Below, in pieces: positions 1 through 9,202 of a stretch of 64,000 bases of DNA (positions within the stretch are counted from its first letter, which is position 1; each line of letters opens with the position of its first letter). The notes under the pieces are model-generated. The model did not search any database, was not told the origin of the DNA, and was given only the letters and a program-made list of their open reading frames with translations. The stretch is from Gammaproteobacteria bacterium. Lineage in GTDB: Bacteria; Pseudomonadota; Gammaproteobacteria; Burkholderiales; Rhodocyclaceae. Made by a program: the position numbers and the translations under genes. The DNA lies in the NCBI GenBank assembly GCA_018825305.1, contig JAHJEO010000016.1, positions 248,001 through 312,000 of the forward strand. The letters are read 5' to 3'.

Positions 1-368
1 GGCTCATCAGCGAGGAGGATGCCGAGAAGCATCCGAACAAGAACGTCCTGCTCTCCTGCCTTGGCGACGATCCGGCGCCGCGCATCGACTACGGCGAGAC
101 TTCGCCGCTGCAGGACGGCGATGCCTTCCTGCTCTGTTCCGACGGACTCTGGGCCTACTTCACCGACGAAGTGCTGGGCAAGGTGCTCAACGAGTTTCCG
201 GTGCGCCAGGCCGCCGAGATCCTCATCAACACGGCGCGCGACCGCGGCAAGCCGCGCGGCGACAACATCTCGCTGGCCATCGTCCGCATCAAGGACGTCG
301 TGCCCGAGAAGAAACTGATGCCGCACCAGATGGTGAAGAAGCCGGGTATGCCCGGCGCCAAGCCCTAG
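1..368 (+). CDS. PP2C-family protein phosphatase, C-terminal fragment
   Basis: The last 121 or so residues of a metal-dependent Ser/Thr phosphatase (PP2C/PPM family); the 5' part lies outside the window and the frame is open from base 3. Two late metal-site motifs of the family are visible: LLCSDGLW, which carries an Asp ligand, and about 50 residues further RGDNIS (the GDN motif). The protein ends in a short basic tail. Family members remove phosphate from Ser/Thr of proteins, often opposing a kinase encoded nearby; any partner would be upstream and cannot be seen. The TAG stop lies inside the left arm of the inverted repeat at 365-553. Confidence 0.85.
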   Translation, partial: LISEEDAEKHPNKNVLLSCLGDDPAPRIDYGETSPLQDGDAFLLCSDGLWAYFTDEVLGKVLNEFPVRQAAEILINTARDRGKPRGDNISLAIVRIKDVVPEKKLMPHQMVKKPGMPGAKP

Positions 369-553
369 GGTCTGTTCTCATTCTGGCGACGAGTGCGCCA
401 GACTCGCCCCGTCCCTTCGGGTTGTCGCCCAATGCGGCGTCCGCTTTGTCGCTCGGCTCGCCAAGGGGACGGCCATCGCCTTCGCCTCGCTTCGTGCGGC
501 CATCCGCATTGGGCGGCAACGCATCTCGCCGACTGAATGAGAACAGGCCCTAG
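365..553. repeat. MITE-like inverted repeat between two convergent genes
   Basis: Outer arms of 19 bp (365-383 and 535-553) read CTAGGG(T/C)CTGTTCTCATTC on the two strands with one mismatch. A second pair of arms around GTTGTCGCCCAATGCGG (about 421-437 and 504-520, one mismatch) nests inside, so the whole 189 bp can fold on itself. The left arm contains the stop codon of the PP2C gene and the right arm ends 6 bp before the corA stop. No transposase is encoded. It may be a small non-autonomous mobile element or a bidirectional transcription terminator. Confidence 0.75.
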
Positions 554-559
554 TCGCGA

Positions 560-1657
560 TCAGCCGATCCAGCGCCGCCGCCAGAAGATCGCTCCCAGCG
601 TGGCGGCGACGCCGAGCATCAGTCCGATGGCGATCATGAAGCCGTCGCTGGAATTAAGCAGCGGCATCGCCTTGAAGTTCATGCCGAAGATTCCCGAGAT
701 CAGCGTTGCCGGCATGAAAATGATGGCGACCACGGTCAGCGCCCGCACTTCCTGGTTGACGCGGTTGCTGATGGAGGACAGGTAGATGTCGAGCATGCCG
801 GCAATGAGGTCGCGAATTGCCTCCAGCGACTCGATCAGGTGCACCGTGTGATCGTAGATGTCGCGCAGGTAGGGCTGCGTTTCGGCCGTGAAGAAACCGC
901 GCTCGTTGCGCAGCAGCGTGTTGATGACTTCGCGTAGCGGCCAGATGGCGCGGCGCAGCGTCAGCGTTTCGCGCTTCAGCTGGTGCAGGGCGTGCAGCAG
1001 CGCCGCATCCGGCTTCGCCATCAATTTCTCTTCCAGTTCCTCGCTGCGCTCGCCGATCTGTTCCAGCACCGTGAAGTAGCGGTCGACCAGCACGTCGAGC
1101 AGGGTGTAGGCGAGGTAATCGGTGCCGAGGCTGCGGATGCGGCCCTTGTCCGCCCGCAGCCATTCGCGCACCGGATCGAAGCGGCCGGTGGGCCGTTCCT
1201 GAAAGGTCAGCACGAAGTCCTTGCCGATGACGAAGCTGACCTGCTCCGAGGTCACGGTCAATGTCGCTGGGTCGTAATCGAAAAAGCGGGCGACGAGGAA
1301 GAGGTAGTCGCCGTAATCCTCGACCTTGGGCCGCTGGTCGGTGTTGAGGATGTCCTCCAGCACCAGCGGATGCAGCAGGAAGCGCCGCCCGATCTCGGCC
1401 ATGACGGCAGGCTCGTGCAGGCCGTGCACGTTGAGCCAGAGTCGCGGCAATTGCGGCGCGTAGTCGTGGGCCTGTGCCAGCGATTCGAAGCGGGTTTCGC
1501 CGAGGCTGTCCGGGCCGTACTCGATCAGGTTGATCGCGGCCTGCTCGGTCTTGCGTTCGCCGAGGTGGACCAGCGTTCCGGCGGGCAGTCCGGCCTTGCC
1601 GGAACGCAGCAATCGCGTCTGCCTGCGGTGGGATTTTTCGGTATTCCTCGTCGGCAC
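560..1657 (-). CDS. corA: CorA-family magnesium/cobalt transporter
   Basis: Inner-membrane Mg2+ (and Co2+) channel of the CorA family, 365 residues, a normal length. A long soluble helical domain is followed by two membrane segments at the C terminus. The signature GMN (residues 325-327, in FGMNF) sits at the end of the first of these, and the chain ends with a basic tail (WRRRWIG). The start is GTG, chosen because AAAGGA lies 8 bases upstream and the family fold begins soon after. The gene converges on the PP2C gene and is divergent from pntA. Known members work as pentamers gated by cytoplasmic Mg2+. Confidence 0.93.
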   Translation of the reverse strand: MPTRNTEKSHRRQTRLLRSGKAGLPAGTLVHLGERKTEQAAINLIEYGPDSLGETRFESLAQAHDYAPQLPRLWLNVHGLHEPAVMAEIGRRFLLHPLVLEDILNTDQRPKVEDYGDYLFLVARFFDYDPATLTVTSEQVSFVIGKDFVLTFQERPTGRFDPVREWLRADKGRIRSLGTDYLAYTLLDVLVDRYFTVLEQIGERSEELEEKLMAKPDAALLHALHQLKRETLTLRRAIWPLREVINTLLRNERGFFTAETQPYLRDIYDHTVHLIESLEAIRDLIAGMLDIYLSSISNRVNQEVRALTVVAIIFMPATLISGIFGMNFKAMPLLNSSDGFMIAIGLMLGVAATLGAIFWRRRWIG

Positions 1658-1779
1658 GGCAAGGGTCCTTTGCCTAGGAAAACAGGGGCGATTTAAGTAT
1701 GATTACCGGCTCGCGTCAATGCGGCGGCAGCCATTGCCGGGCCGCGCAACAAAACACAAGAGACACAAGAGAGGATTCC

Positions 1780-3381
1780 ATGCCTTTGACGATCGGAGTG
1801 CCCAGGGAAACATTTCCGGGCGAAAAGCGCGTCGCCACCGTCCCCGACGTCGTCGAGAAACTGATCAAGCTCGGTTTTGCAGTTGCCGTCGAGAGCGGTG
1901 CCGGCGATGGCGCCAATTTTGCCGATGACACCTATCGTGCCGCCGGCGCCGAGATCGTCGCCGACGCCGCCAGCCTCTGGAGCAAGGCCGACATCGTCTT
2001 CAAGGTGCGCGCGCCGAGCACGGCAGAGGCCGGCCTTGTGAAGCAGGGCGGCGCGCTGATCGGCTTCGTCTGGCCCGCCCAGAATCCCGAACTCATGCAG
2101 CAACTCGCCGCCAGGGGCGCGACCGTGCTGGCCATCGACGCGCTGCCGCGCATGCTTTCCCGCGCCCAGAAGATGGACGCGCTGACCTCGCAGGCCGGTG
2201 TTGCCGGCTACCGCGCCGTGATCGAGGCCGCCAACGCCTTCGGCCGCTTCTTCGCCGGCCAGATCACCGCCGCCGGCAAGGTGCCGCCGGCCAAGGTCTT
2301 CATCGCCGGTGCCGGCGTGGCCGGCCTGGCGGCGATCGGCACGGCCGCCGGCCTCGGCGCCATCGTCCGCGCCAACGACACCCGCGCCGAGGTGGCCGAC
2401 CAGGTCAAGTCGCTGGGCGGCGAATTCGTCAAGGTCGATTACGCGGAAGAAGGCGGCGGCGGCGGCGGCTACGCCAAGGTAATGTCCGAAGGCTTCCAGC
2501 AGGCCCAGCGCGAGATGTATGCCAAGCAGGCGCGGGACGTTGACATCATCATCACCACCGCGCTGATTCCCGGCAAGCCTGCGCCCAAGCTGATTACCGC
2601 CGAGATGGTGCAGAGCATGCGCGCCGGCAGCGTCATCGTCGACATGGCGGCCGAGCAGGGTGGCAACTGCGAGCTGACCGAACCCGGCCAGGCGGTGGTG
2701 AAGCACGGCGTGACGATCGTCGGCTATACGGATCTGCCCTCGCGCCTCGCCAAGCAGGCGTCGACGCTGTACGCCACCAACCTGCTGCGCCTCACCGAGG
2801 AGCTGTGCAAGGCACAGAAGGAAAAAGGCGATGGCACCATCGACGTCAACATGGACGACGACGCCATCCGTGGCCTGACTGTCATCAAGGACGGCAGCAT
2901 CACCTGGCCAGCCCCTGCGCCCAAGCTGCCCGCTGCAGCGCCGGCGGCCGCCAAGCCGGCAGCGCCACCGCCCGCGGCCAAGGGGCACGGCCATGGCGCC
3001 GGCGCTCCGATGGCCGGCAGCGCGCTGGCCATGCTGTTCGGCGGCGGCGCAATCCTGTTCTGGCTGGTCGGCGCCTTTGCGCCGGCGTCGTTCCTGTCGC
3101 ACTTCACCGTCTTCGTGCTGGCCTGCTTCGTCGGCTACATGGTGGTGTGGAACGTCACCCCGGCGCTGCACACGCCGCTGATGAGCGTGACCAACGCCAT
3201 TTCCAGCATCATCGCCATCGGCGCGCTGGTGCAGATCGCGCCGCCGCTGGCAGGGGTTGCCGAAGGTCGCCCATCGGGCTGGATTCTCGGCCTCGCGGTG
3301 CTGGCGCTCGCGCTCACCGCCATCAACATGTTCGGCGGCTTCGCCGTGACCCGCCGCATGCTGGCGATGTTCCGCAAATAA
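1780..3381 (+). CDS. pntA: NAD(P) transhydrogenase subunit alpha
   Basis: Alpha subunit of the proton-translocating transhydrogenase, which transfers hydride between NADH and NADP+ using the proton gradient. It has 533 residues. Residues 1-375 form the NAD(H)-binding domain (start [10 protein letters not shown]; Rossmann glycines in [14 protein letters not shown]). An Ala/Pro-rich linker with a His-Gly stretch follows (around 385-410), then about four membrane segments. The ATG at 1780 is preceded by AGAGAGGA; the frame is open further upstream but without a comparable ribosome site. Ten bases separate it from pntB, so the two form an operon. Some relatives split this subunit in two; here it is fused. 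Confidence 0.97.
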   Translation: MPLTIGVPRETFPGEKRVATVPDVVEKLIKLGFAVAVESGAGDGANFADDTYRAAGAEIVADAASLWSKADIVFKVRAPSTAEAGLVKQGGALIGFVWPAQNPELMQQLAARGATVLAIDALPRMLSRAQKMDALTSQAGVAGYRAVIEAANAFGRFFAGQITAAGKVPPAKVFIAGAGVAGLAAIGTAAGLGAIVRANDTRAEVADQVKSLGGEFVKVDYAEEGGGGGGYAKVMSEGFQQAQREMYAKQARDVDIIITTALIPGKPAPKLITAEMVQSMRAGSVIVDMAAEQGGNCELTEPGQAVVKHGVTIVGYTDLPSRLAKQASTLYATNLLRLTEELCKAQKEKGDGTIDVNMDDDAIRGLTVIKDGSITWPAPAPKLPAAAPAAAKPAAPPPAAKGHGHGAGAPMAGSALAMLFGGGAILFWLVGAFAPASFLSHFTVFVLACFVGYMVVWNVTPALHTPLMSVTNAISSIIAIGALVQIAPPLAGVAEGRPSGWILGLAVLALALTAINMFGGFAVTRRMLAMFRK

Positions 3382-3391
3382 AGGGATCGCC

Positions 3392-4801
3392 ATGAGCGCA
3401 AACCTCTCCGTCGCCGCCTACATCGGCGCAACCATCCTCTTCATCCTCAGCCTCGGCGGCCTCTCCAACCCAGAAACCTCACGGCGCGGCAACCTCTACG
3501 GCATCGTCGGCATGACCCTCGCCGTGCTGGCCACGGTGTTCGGCCCGCGCGTCACGCTGGCCGGCATCCCGTGGATCGTCGGCGCCATGGTGGTCGGCGG
3601 CAGCATCGGCCTCTATGCCGCGAAGAAGGTGCAGATGACGCAGATGCCCGAGCTGGTCGCGCTGATGCACAGCCTGGTCGGCCTTGCCGCCTGCCTGGTC
3701 GGCTTCGCCAGCTACATCGATACCTCCATCGTCTTCAGCGGCGCGGAAAAGGCCATCCACGAACTGGAGATCTACGTCGGCATCTACATCGGCGCCGTCA
3801 CCTTCTCCGGCTCGATCATCGCCTTCGGCAAGCTCTCGGGCAAGATCGGCGGCAAGCCCATGCTGCTGCCGGCACGCCACTGGCTCAACCTCGCCGGCGC
3901 TCTGATCGTCATCTACTGCGCCTACGCCTTCGTGCAGGCGGAAACGATGTCGGCCGGCATGGCGCTGCTGCTGGTGATGACCCTCATCGGCCTGCTGTTC
4001 GGCATCCACATGGTGATGGCCATCGGCGGCGCCGACATGCCGGTGGTGGTGTCGATGCTCAACAGCTACTCGGGCTGGGCGGCGGCGGCCACCGGCTTCA
4101 TGCTCTCCAACGACCTCTTGATCGTGGTCGGCGCTCTGGTTGGTTCCAGCGGCGCCATCCTTTCCTACATCATGTGCCGCGCGATGAACCGCAACTTCAT
4201 CAGCGTCATCGCCGGCGGCTTCGGCACCGGTGGCGGCACGGTGGTGAAGCAGGCTGACGGCGAGCCGGCCGGCGAAGTCACCGCCATCAGCGCGCCCGAA
4301 ACCGCCGAGCTGCTGCGCGAAGCCAGGAACGTCATCATCGTCCCGGGCTACGGCATGGCCGTGGCCCAGGCCCAGCACACCGTCTACGAGATCACCCAGC
4401 TGCTGCGCGAGAAGGGCGTCAATGTCCGCTTCGGCATCCACCCGGTGGCGGGCCGCATGCCCGGCCACATGAACGTGCTGCTGGCCGAGGCCAAGGTGCC
4501 CTACGACATCGTGATGGAAATGGACGAGTTGAACGAGGACTTCCCCGCTACCGACGTCTCCATCGTCATCGGCGCCAACGACATCGTGAACCCGGCGGCC
4601 GAGGACGATCCCGCCAGCCCCATCGCCGGCATGCCGGTGCTGCAGGTGTGGAAGGCGAAGACCTCGATCGTGATGAAGCGCAGCATGGCCTCGGGCTACG
4701 CCGGCGTCGACAATCCGCTGTTCTACAAAGAGAACAACCGCATGCTGTTCGGCGACGCCAAGAAGATGCTCGACGAGGTGCTGGCCGCGCTGAAGGCCTG
4801 A
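3392..4801 (+). CDS. pntB: NAD(P) transhydrogenase subunit beta
   Basis: Beta subunit, 469 residues. The N-terminal two thirds are strongly hydrophobic, with about eight or nine membrane segments forming the proton path. The C-terminal domain from about residue 300 binds NADP(H); its signature [13 protein letters not shown] is present and is followed by the typical [18 protein letters not shown] region. AAGGGATCGCC precedes the ATG. It is the second and last gene of the pnt operon; a strong intrinsic terminator begins 20 bases after the stop. Confidence 0.97.
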   Translation: MSANLSVAAYIGATILFILSLGGLSNPETSRRGNLYGIVGMTLAVLATVFGPRVTLAGIPWIVGAMVVGGSIGLYAAKKVQMTQMPELVALMHSLVGLAACLVGFASYIDTSIVFSGAEKAIHELEIYVGIYIGAVTFSGSIIAFGKLSGKIGGKPMLLPARHWLNLAGALIVIYCAYAFVQAETMSAGMALLLVMTLIGLLFGIHMVMAIGGADMPVVVSMLNSYSGWAAAATGFMLSNDLLIVVGALVGSSGAILSYIMCRAMNRNFISVIAGGFGTGGGTVVKQADGEPAGEVTAISAPETAELLREARNVIIVPGYGMAVAQAQHTVYEITQLLREKGVNVRFGIHPVAGRMPGHMNVLLAEAKVPYDIVMEMDELNEDFPATDVSIVIGANDIVNPAAEDDPASPIAGMPVLQVWKAKTSIVMKRSMASGYAGVDNPLFYKENNRMLFGDAKKMLDEVLAALKA

Positions 4802-4821
4802 CCCCGCCGCTCGCGGAACGC

Positions 4822-4849
4822 AACGCCACGGTTCGCCGTGGCGTTTTTT
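4822..4849 (+). terminator. Intrinsic terminator of pntAB
   Basis: A 10-bp perfect stem AACGCCACGG/CCGTGGCGTT closed by the stable tetraloop TTCG and followed by a run of T. It lies 20 bases after the pntB stop, and the next gene is on the opposite strand. Confidence 0.92.
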
Positions 4850-4854
4850 CGTGC

Positions 4855-4879
4855 AAAAGTCGGCGCTGGCGGGACGGCG
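4855..4879 (+). repeat. Short dispersed repeat, copy 1 (intergenic)
   Basis: 25-bp element with core AGTCGGCGCTGGCGG preceded by AAA and followed by GACGGCG. It lies between the pntB terminator and the caspase-like gene. Close copies occur at 13938, 17520, 43428, 44080 and 58585, and expanded copies at 25360 and 61221. Confidence 0.8.
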
Positions 4880-4897
4880 CCCCTCCGGCAGGGGGGC

Positions 4898-6517
4898 CTA
4901 TCCGGCGGGGGTGAAGGACACCAGTTCCTCGCGGTCGGAGCGGATGATGCGGTTGCCTTTGCGCCACAGGTTCTCCGAGGCGACGGCGCGGGACACCTTG
5001 CCGGGTGCGACCCAGTAGGTCAGGGTGTTTTGCTGGCCGACTTCGAGGGTCCAGCCGCTGCCTTCGATGCGGAAGGTATCGAAGGTTCCGGCCGGGACGG
5101 TGATGGTCTCGCGGCCAACGACGTGGAGATCCATTTCGATGGTGGCGGAGAAGCGTGGCGCGGTGACGGAGTAGCGGGTGGACCATTTGCGGCCGACGCT
5201 GTATTCGGTGGCGAAGTACTGACTGGGGCCGAAGGTCGCGCCGTCCGAGGGGCGCCGCAGCATGTTGCCGAGCAGGTCGGTAATCAGTTTGCCCTTGTTG
5301 TAGTGAACTTCACTGGCGGTGACCTCGGTTACCACCTGTACCCGATGCGCTCCTTCCACCTTGGTCAGCAGGTCGCTCACCCGATATTCGTAACGGTCGC
5401 CCACCCGGTAGTCGAGGTTGGCCACGGCGGTGCCTTGGCTGAAGGGGTTGGCGGCGGCGGAAACGACCTGCACTTTCTTTTCGCCCTGCCGTGCCAGCAT
5501 CTGGTCGAGGCGCACCAGCGCCAGTTCGGTGAAGCGCCCGCTCGGGTAGCGCCTGAGGTAGGCCTCGATCGGCGCCGGTGTGACCGCCCCGTCGGTGGCG
5601 TTCCATGCCTCCAGTTCCTCGGCGAACTGGCGTTCGAGTTCCTCCTGCGACAGCTTCCTGAGTTCGGGCGGCGGCAGGAAGTAGAAGTCGTCTTCGAGCG
5701 AGGTGCTCTCCCACGGGATCTGCTGGCCGCTTGATGCGCGGCGGACGTTGAGGCGCACGCGCTTGAAGACGTCCTCGATGCGGGCGCTCGGCGCTCGCAT
5801 CTCGCGCAGCAGGTTCGAGGTATAGAGGCCGTTGGCGCCCGCGCCGTCGGAGGCGGTGTTGCCCGGCGCGGTGGCGTAGGCGAGCAGGGTGCCGCTGGGC
5901 GCATCCATCTGGCTCAGGCCCTTGCCGGTGGTCTTGAGGTTGTCGTCGAAGGGATTGTCGCGGCAGGCGTCGAGGATGATGATGTTCATCGGGTTCTTCG
6001 CCCGGGCCAGGCCTTCGAGCAGCGCGGTGATGTCGACGGCATGCCGCGACACGTCGTCGGCCGACTTCAGCGCGGCATCGACGGGAACGAGGAAGTTGCG
6101 CCAGTTGAGCTGCAGGCCGTGGCCGGCAAAGTAGAACAGGCCGACTGCCGGCTGCCGGGCGAGGCCGCCGGCGAAGCTGCGGATGGCTTCTTCCATGGCC
6201 GCCTTCCTGGCGTCGAGCTGCAGGCTGACGGCGAAGCCGGTCTGTTTCAGCACCGCGGCAATCGCATTCGCATCGTTGGCCGGGTTATCCAGCGGGGCCG
6301 CAGCGTAGCGGCTGTTGCCTATCACCAGTGCGACACGCGGCAGGGCATGGACGACGGAGGCAAGGGCCGTCCCCGATCCGAGGAGTCCCAATCCCGGCGG
6401 CAGCAGCGGCGCCAGCGAAAGGGCAGACAATCGCAGCAGCGTGCGGCGTCGCTCGATCGAGTCGGGAGAGTCGCCGGGCAACTCTGCCAGTGTCGCGGCT
6501 GGATGCGCTCGGTTCAT
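4898..6517 (-). CDS. Exported caspase-like (peptidase C14/metacaspase) protein
   Basis: A 539-residue protein with an N-terminal export signal containing ERRRTLLRLSAL followed by a hydrophobic stretch (residues 22-55), which looks like a Tat or Sec signal. Residues 60-270 form a caspase-fold domain: it opens with RVALVIGNSRY, the catalytic His is in YFAGHG (H133) and the catalytic Cys in ILDACRDNPF (C185). Caspase relatives cut after basic or acidic residues. From about residue 355 there is a second, mostly beta domain with no motif I recognise (starts near DYRVGDRYEYRV). The gene stands alone on the minus strand. Target and role are unknown. Confidence 0.85.
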   Translation of the reverse strand: MNRAHPAATLAELPGDSPDSIERRRTLLRLSALSLAPLLPPGLGLLGSGTALASVVHALPRVALVIGNSRYAAAPLDNPANDANAIAAVLKQTGFAVSLQLDARKAAMEEAIRSFAGGLARQPAVGLFYFAGHGLQLNWRNFLVPVDAALKSADDVSRHAVDITALLEGLARAKNPMNIIILDACRDNPFDDNLKTTGKGLSQMDAPSGTLLAYATAPGNTASDGAGANGLYTSNLLREMRAPSARIEDVFKRVRLNVRRASSGQQIPWESTSLEDDFYFLPPPELRKLSQEELERQFAEELEAWNATDGAVTPAPIEAYLRRYPSGRFTELALVRLDQMLARQGEKKVQVVSAAANPFSQGTAVANLDYRVGDRYEYRVSDLLTKVEGAHRVQVVTEVTASEVHYNKGKLITDLLGNMLRRPSDGATFGPSQYFATEYSVGRKWSTRYSVTAPRFSATIEMDLHVVGRETITVPAGTFDTFRIEGSGWTLEVGQQNTLTYWVAPGKVSRAVASENLWRKGNRIIRSDREELVSFTPAG

Positions 6518-6578
6518 GGACTACCTCTCCGCCAGGAATGCAGCGGCGATTCTACCGCGCGGACTCCGGCGCCGCCCT

Positions 6579-7787
6579 TCAGCGATAGAGCTTGAACGCT
6601 GCGCCTTCTTCCAGCCAGTCCGCTTCGTCGGCGTGCGCCAGCGCATCGAGGTCGGCCGGCGTCGCGGCCGGATCGTCCACCCACTGCCGCAGCAGTTCGC
6701 TGCCGTTGATGAGGTCGATGGCGAGGCGGTCGCGCTCGTATTCGTAGGGAAAGTCGCGCCACAGCGGGTAGTCGGGGTGCAGCCGGCGCAGCGCCTTGAA
6801 GGTGAGCGCCATCAGGCGCCAGGGCTTGAATGTGGCGTGGTCGTAGTGGGCCGGATCCTCGACGTGGATCTGCAGTCCCTGACAAAGCTGGCCGGCGTGC
6901 TTGTGGAAGGTCGGCTCGAACCAGCAGGGGCGCAGCCGGCAGCCGGCGAGCCACCGTGGCGCCAGCGCCGACATTTCCCGAAGCAGCGCCGCGGCATCGA
7001 TGTCGGGCGCGCCGAAGAGTTCCAGCGGCCGCGTTGTGCCGCGTCCTTCGGACAGCGTCGTGCCTTCGAGCAGCACGGTGCCGGCGTAGCAGCGCGCCAT
7101 CGAGAGGTTGGGTGCGTTGGGGCTGGGGTTGATCCAGCTGCGTTCGGCAAGCGGCCAGCCATGGCCGGGCGCCGCAGCGGCATCCCAGCCGTCCATCGTG
7201 ACCACTTCGCATTCGACGTCGAGCTTGAGCGTCGTGATGAACCAGCGCGCCAGCTCGCCCAGGGTCAGGCCGTGGCGCATCGGCATCGGGCCGGCGCCGA
7301 CGAAGCTTTCCCACCCGCCGCGCAAGGTCAGCCCTTCGACGGGGCGGCCCGCCGGATTCGGCCGGTCCAGTACCCATACGGCCTTGCCATGCCGCGCGGC
7401 TGCTTCGAGCACGTAGCGCAGCGTGGTGACGAAGGTGTAGATGCGGCAGCCGAGGTCCTGCAGATCGACCAACAGCACGTCGAAGCTGTCCATCATCGTT
7501 GCGGTGGGTCGCCGCACCTCGCCGTAGAGGCTGAAGACGGGAATGCCATGCACCGGATCAAGGTAGTCGGGCGACTCGATCATGTTGTCCTGCTTGTCGC
7601 CGCGCAGGCCATGCTGCGGGCCGAAGGCTGCGGTGAGATCGATCTCGGGCAACGCCGCCAGCGCGTCGATGGCGTGGACAAGTTCGCGCGTGGTCGAGGC
7701 CGGGTGGGCGAGCAGGGCGACGCGCCGGCCGGCGAGCGGACGGCGCAGGGCTGCGTCTTCGAGCAGTCTGTCGAGACCGAACTTCAT
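6579..7787 (-). CDS. NamZ-type exo-beta-N-acetylmuramidase (DUF1343)
   Basis: Belongs to the DUF1343 family, whose characterised member NamZ of Bacillus releases N-acetylmuramic acid from the non-reducing ends of peptidoglycan fragments. Family signatures seen: a start reading MKFGLDRLL, LLAHPAS, FGPQHGLRGDKQDNM, VDLQDLGCRIYT, and LDRPNPAGR. Length (402 residues) is as expected. I chose the ATG at 7787 rather than the in-frame ATG at 7793 because AAGGA lies 6 bases upstream and the start then overlaps the previous stop as ATGA. No signal peptide is visible, which suggests a role in cytoplasmic muropeptide recycling; that is inference. Confidence 0.88.
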   Translation of the reverse strand: MKFGLDRLLEDAALRRPLAGRRVALLAHPASTTRELVHAIDALAALPEIDLTAAFGPQHGLRGDKQDNMIESPDYLDPVHGIPVFSLYGEVRRPTATMMDSFDVLLVDLQDLGCRIYTFVTTLRYVLEAAARHGKAVWVLDRPNPAGRPVEGLTLRGGWESFVGAGPMPMRHGLTLGELARWFITTLKLDVECEVVTMDGWDAAAAPGHGWPLAERSWINPSPNAPNLSMARCYAGTVLLEGTTLSEGRGTTRPLELFGAPDIDAAALLREMSALAPRWLAGCRLRPCWFEPTFHKHAGQLCQGLQIHVEDPAHYDHATFKPWRLMALTFKALRRLHPDYPLWRDFPYEYERDRLAIDLINGSELLRQWVDDPAATPADLDALAHADEADWLEEGAAFKLYR

Positions 7788-8359
7788 TGGCATTCCTTGT
7801 TGATGGCCAGCGCGAACGCGGTCGGGTGATGGAAGTCGGGCTTGCCCGGCGCATGGGCAAGGGCCCAGTAGCCGAGACGACCGTCGTGCGCCTCAAGCAC
7901 TGCCGACAGGCCGAGCTGCAGGGCGCCGGCGGCCGGCAGGGCGGATGCCGGCAATTCGATGTCGAGACGCAGCGTCTCGACATCGGATCGCGTGACTATC
8001 GTCGGGGTCGGGCAGCCGGGTCGTGCTGCCGTGCGCTCGCGGTAAGCGGAAAAATCGTAGACGGCCCACTGTCCCGACGGCGAGAAGTTGAACTCACGGT
8101 AGCCTGGTGTTTCATCGGACGCGACAAACAGTTCACAACACGTGGTGGACCACAGGGCGTCGGCAGGCGCCGGACACTCTGGCGTCGGCACATGCAATGT
8201 GTCGATGCCGCCGCTGATGGCGAAGGCGACGGCCAGGCTGCCATCCGGCAGCGGCGTCACAGCTGCCGCGACGCGTCGGTGCAAGTCGGCAGCGTTGTCC
8301 GGATGGCCGATGAGAACGACATGGTGCACGGGCGTCAGGCGCCCTTCACCATCTGGCAC
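7784..8359 (-). CDS. DOMON-like domain protein
   Basis: A 191-residue soluble protein that resembles the proteobacterial 'DOMON-like' group, a beta-sandwich fold related to haem- or sugar-binding modules. Visible blocks include LWSTTCCELFVA, YREFNFSPSGQWAVYDF and LGYWALAHAPGKPDFHHP. The start is uncertain: the GTG at 8359 makes the gene overlap the preceding one by 25 bases, while a GTG at 8329 would remove the overlap. The stop overlaps the next start (ATGA at 7784-7787), so translation of this gene and the NamZ gene is probably coupled. No ligand can be named. Confidence 0.75.
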   Translation of the reverse strand: MPDGEGRLTPVHHVVLIGHPDNAADLHRRVAAAVTPLPDGSLAVAFAISGGIDTLHVPTPECPAPADALWSTTCCELFVASDETPGYREFNFSPSGQWAVYDFSAYRERTAARPGCPTPTIVTRSDVETLRLDIELPASALPAAGALQLGLSAVLEAHDGRLGYWALAHAPGKPDFHHPTAFALAINKECQ

Positions 8360-9186
8360 TGTTCGCCCAGACCCTCGACGCCTAGCCTCACCGTGTCGCC
8401 AGCGCCGAGAAATCGCGGCGGCTTCATGCCGAGGCCGACGCCGGGCGGCGTGCCGGTGGCGATGACGTCGCCCGGCAGCAGCGTCATGAAGCGCGACAGG
8501 TAGCTGACGATCTCGCGGCAGCCGAAGATCATGGTGGCGGTGCTGCCGTCCTGCACCCGCTTGCCGTTAACTTCCAGCCACAGCTTGAGGTTCTGCGGGT
8601 CGGGCACTTCGTCCTTCGTCACCAGCCAGGGGCCGATGGGGCCGAAGGTGTCGCAGCCCTTGCCCTTGTCCCACTGGCTGCCGCGCTCGAGCTGGTAGCT
8701 GCGCTCGGAGACGTCATTGACGACGCAGTAGCCGGCGACGTGGTCGAGCGCACGGGCTTCGCTGACCTGCCGCGCCTCGCGGCCGATGACGATCCCCAGT
8801 TCCACTTCCCAGTCGGTTTTCAGTGACCCCGGCGGCAGCCGGATCGGATCGTCCGGGCCGTTGATGCAGGTCGTCGCCTTCATGAAGACGATGGGCTCGG
8901 TCGGGATCGGCATGCCGGCCTCGATGGCGTGGTCGCGGTAGTTGAGACCGATGCCGATGAACTTGGAAATGCCGGTGAAGGGAACGCCGCGACGGGGCGT
9001 GCCGCGCACGCGCGGCAGCGACAGCGGGTCGATGGCGGCCAGCCGCTTCAACCCGGCGGGCGAGAGTTCGTCCCAGCCGATGGTGGAACAGTGCGCGGAA
9101 AGATCGCGCAGCTTGCCGGCCGCGTCGATCAGGCCGGGCTTTTCGCGGCCCATGGGGTATTGGGGGCCGTAGCGAAGCAGTTTCAT
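8335..9186 (-). CDS. Fumarylacetoacetate hydrolase family protein
   Basis: A 283-residue enzyme of the FAH superfamily, which hydrolyses or isomerises acylpyruvates and related 1,3-dicarbonyls using a Mg2+ ion. The catalytic core is present: FIGIGLNYRDHA near residue 85, metal-site acidic residues in DWEVELGIVIG, VNDVSERSYQ, and ATGTPPGVGLG near the C terminus. It is close to the group annotated as 2-hydroxyhepta-2,4-diene-1,7-dioate isomerase or ureidoglycolate lyase-like, but the substrate cannot be read from sequence. It is first of three tightly packed minus-strand genes (FAH, DOMON-like, NamZ). Confidence 0.88.
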   Translation of the reverse strand: MKLLRYGPQYPMGREKPGLIDAAGKLRDLSAHCSTIGWDELSPAGLKRLAAIDPLSLPRVRGTPRRGVPFTGISKFIGIGLNYRDHAIEAGMPIPTEPIVFMKATTCINGPDDPIRLPPGSLKTDWEVELGIVIGREARQVSEARALDHVAGYCVVNDVSERSYQLERGSQWDKGKGCDTFGPIGPWLVTKDEVPDPQNLKLWLEVNGKRVQDGSTATMIFGCREIVSYLSRFMTLLPGDVIATGTPPGVGLGMKPPRFLGAGDTVRLGVEGLGEQCQMVKGA

Positions 9187-9202
9187 GGCGTTTCCTCGGG
9201 GG

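Noticed and set aside
1693-3393. Long minus-strand frame (566 codons) opposite pntA
   Set aside because: Low-complexity translation; pntA on the other strand is unambiguous.
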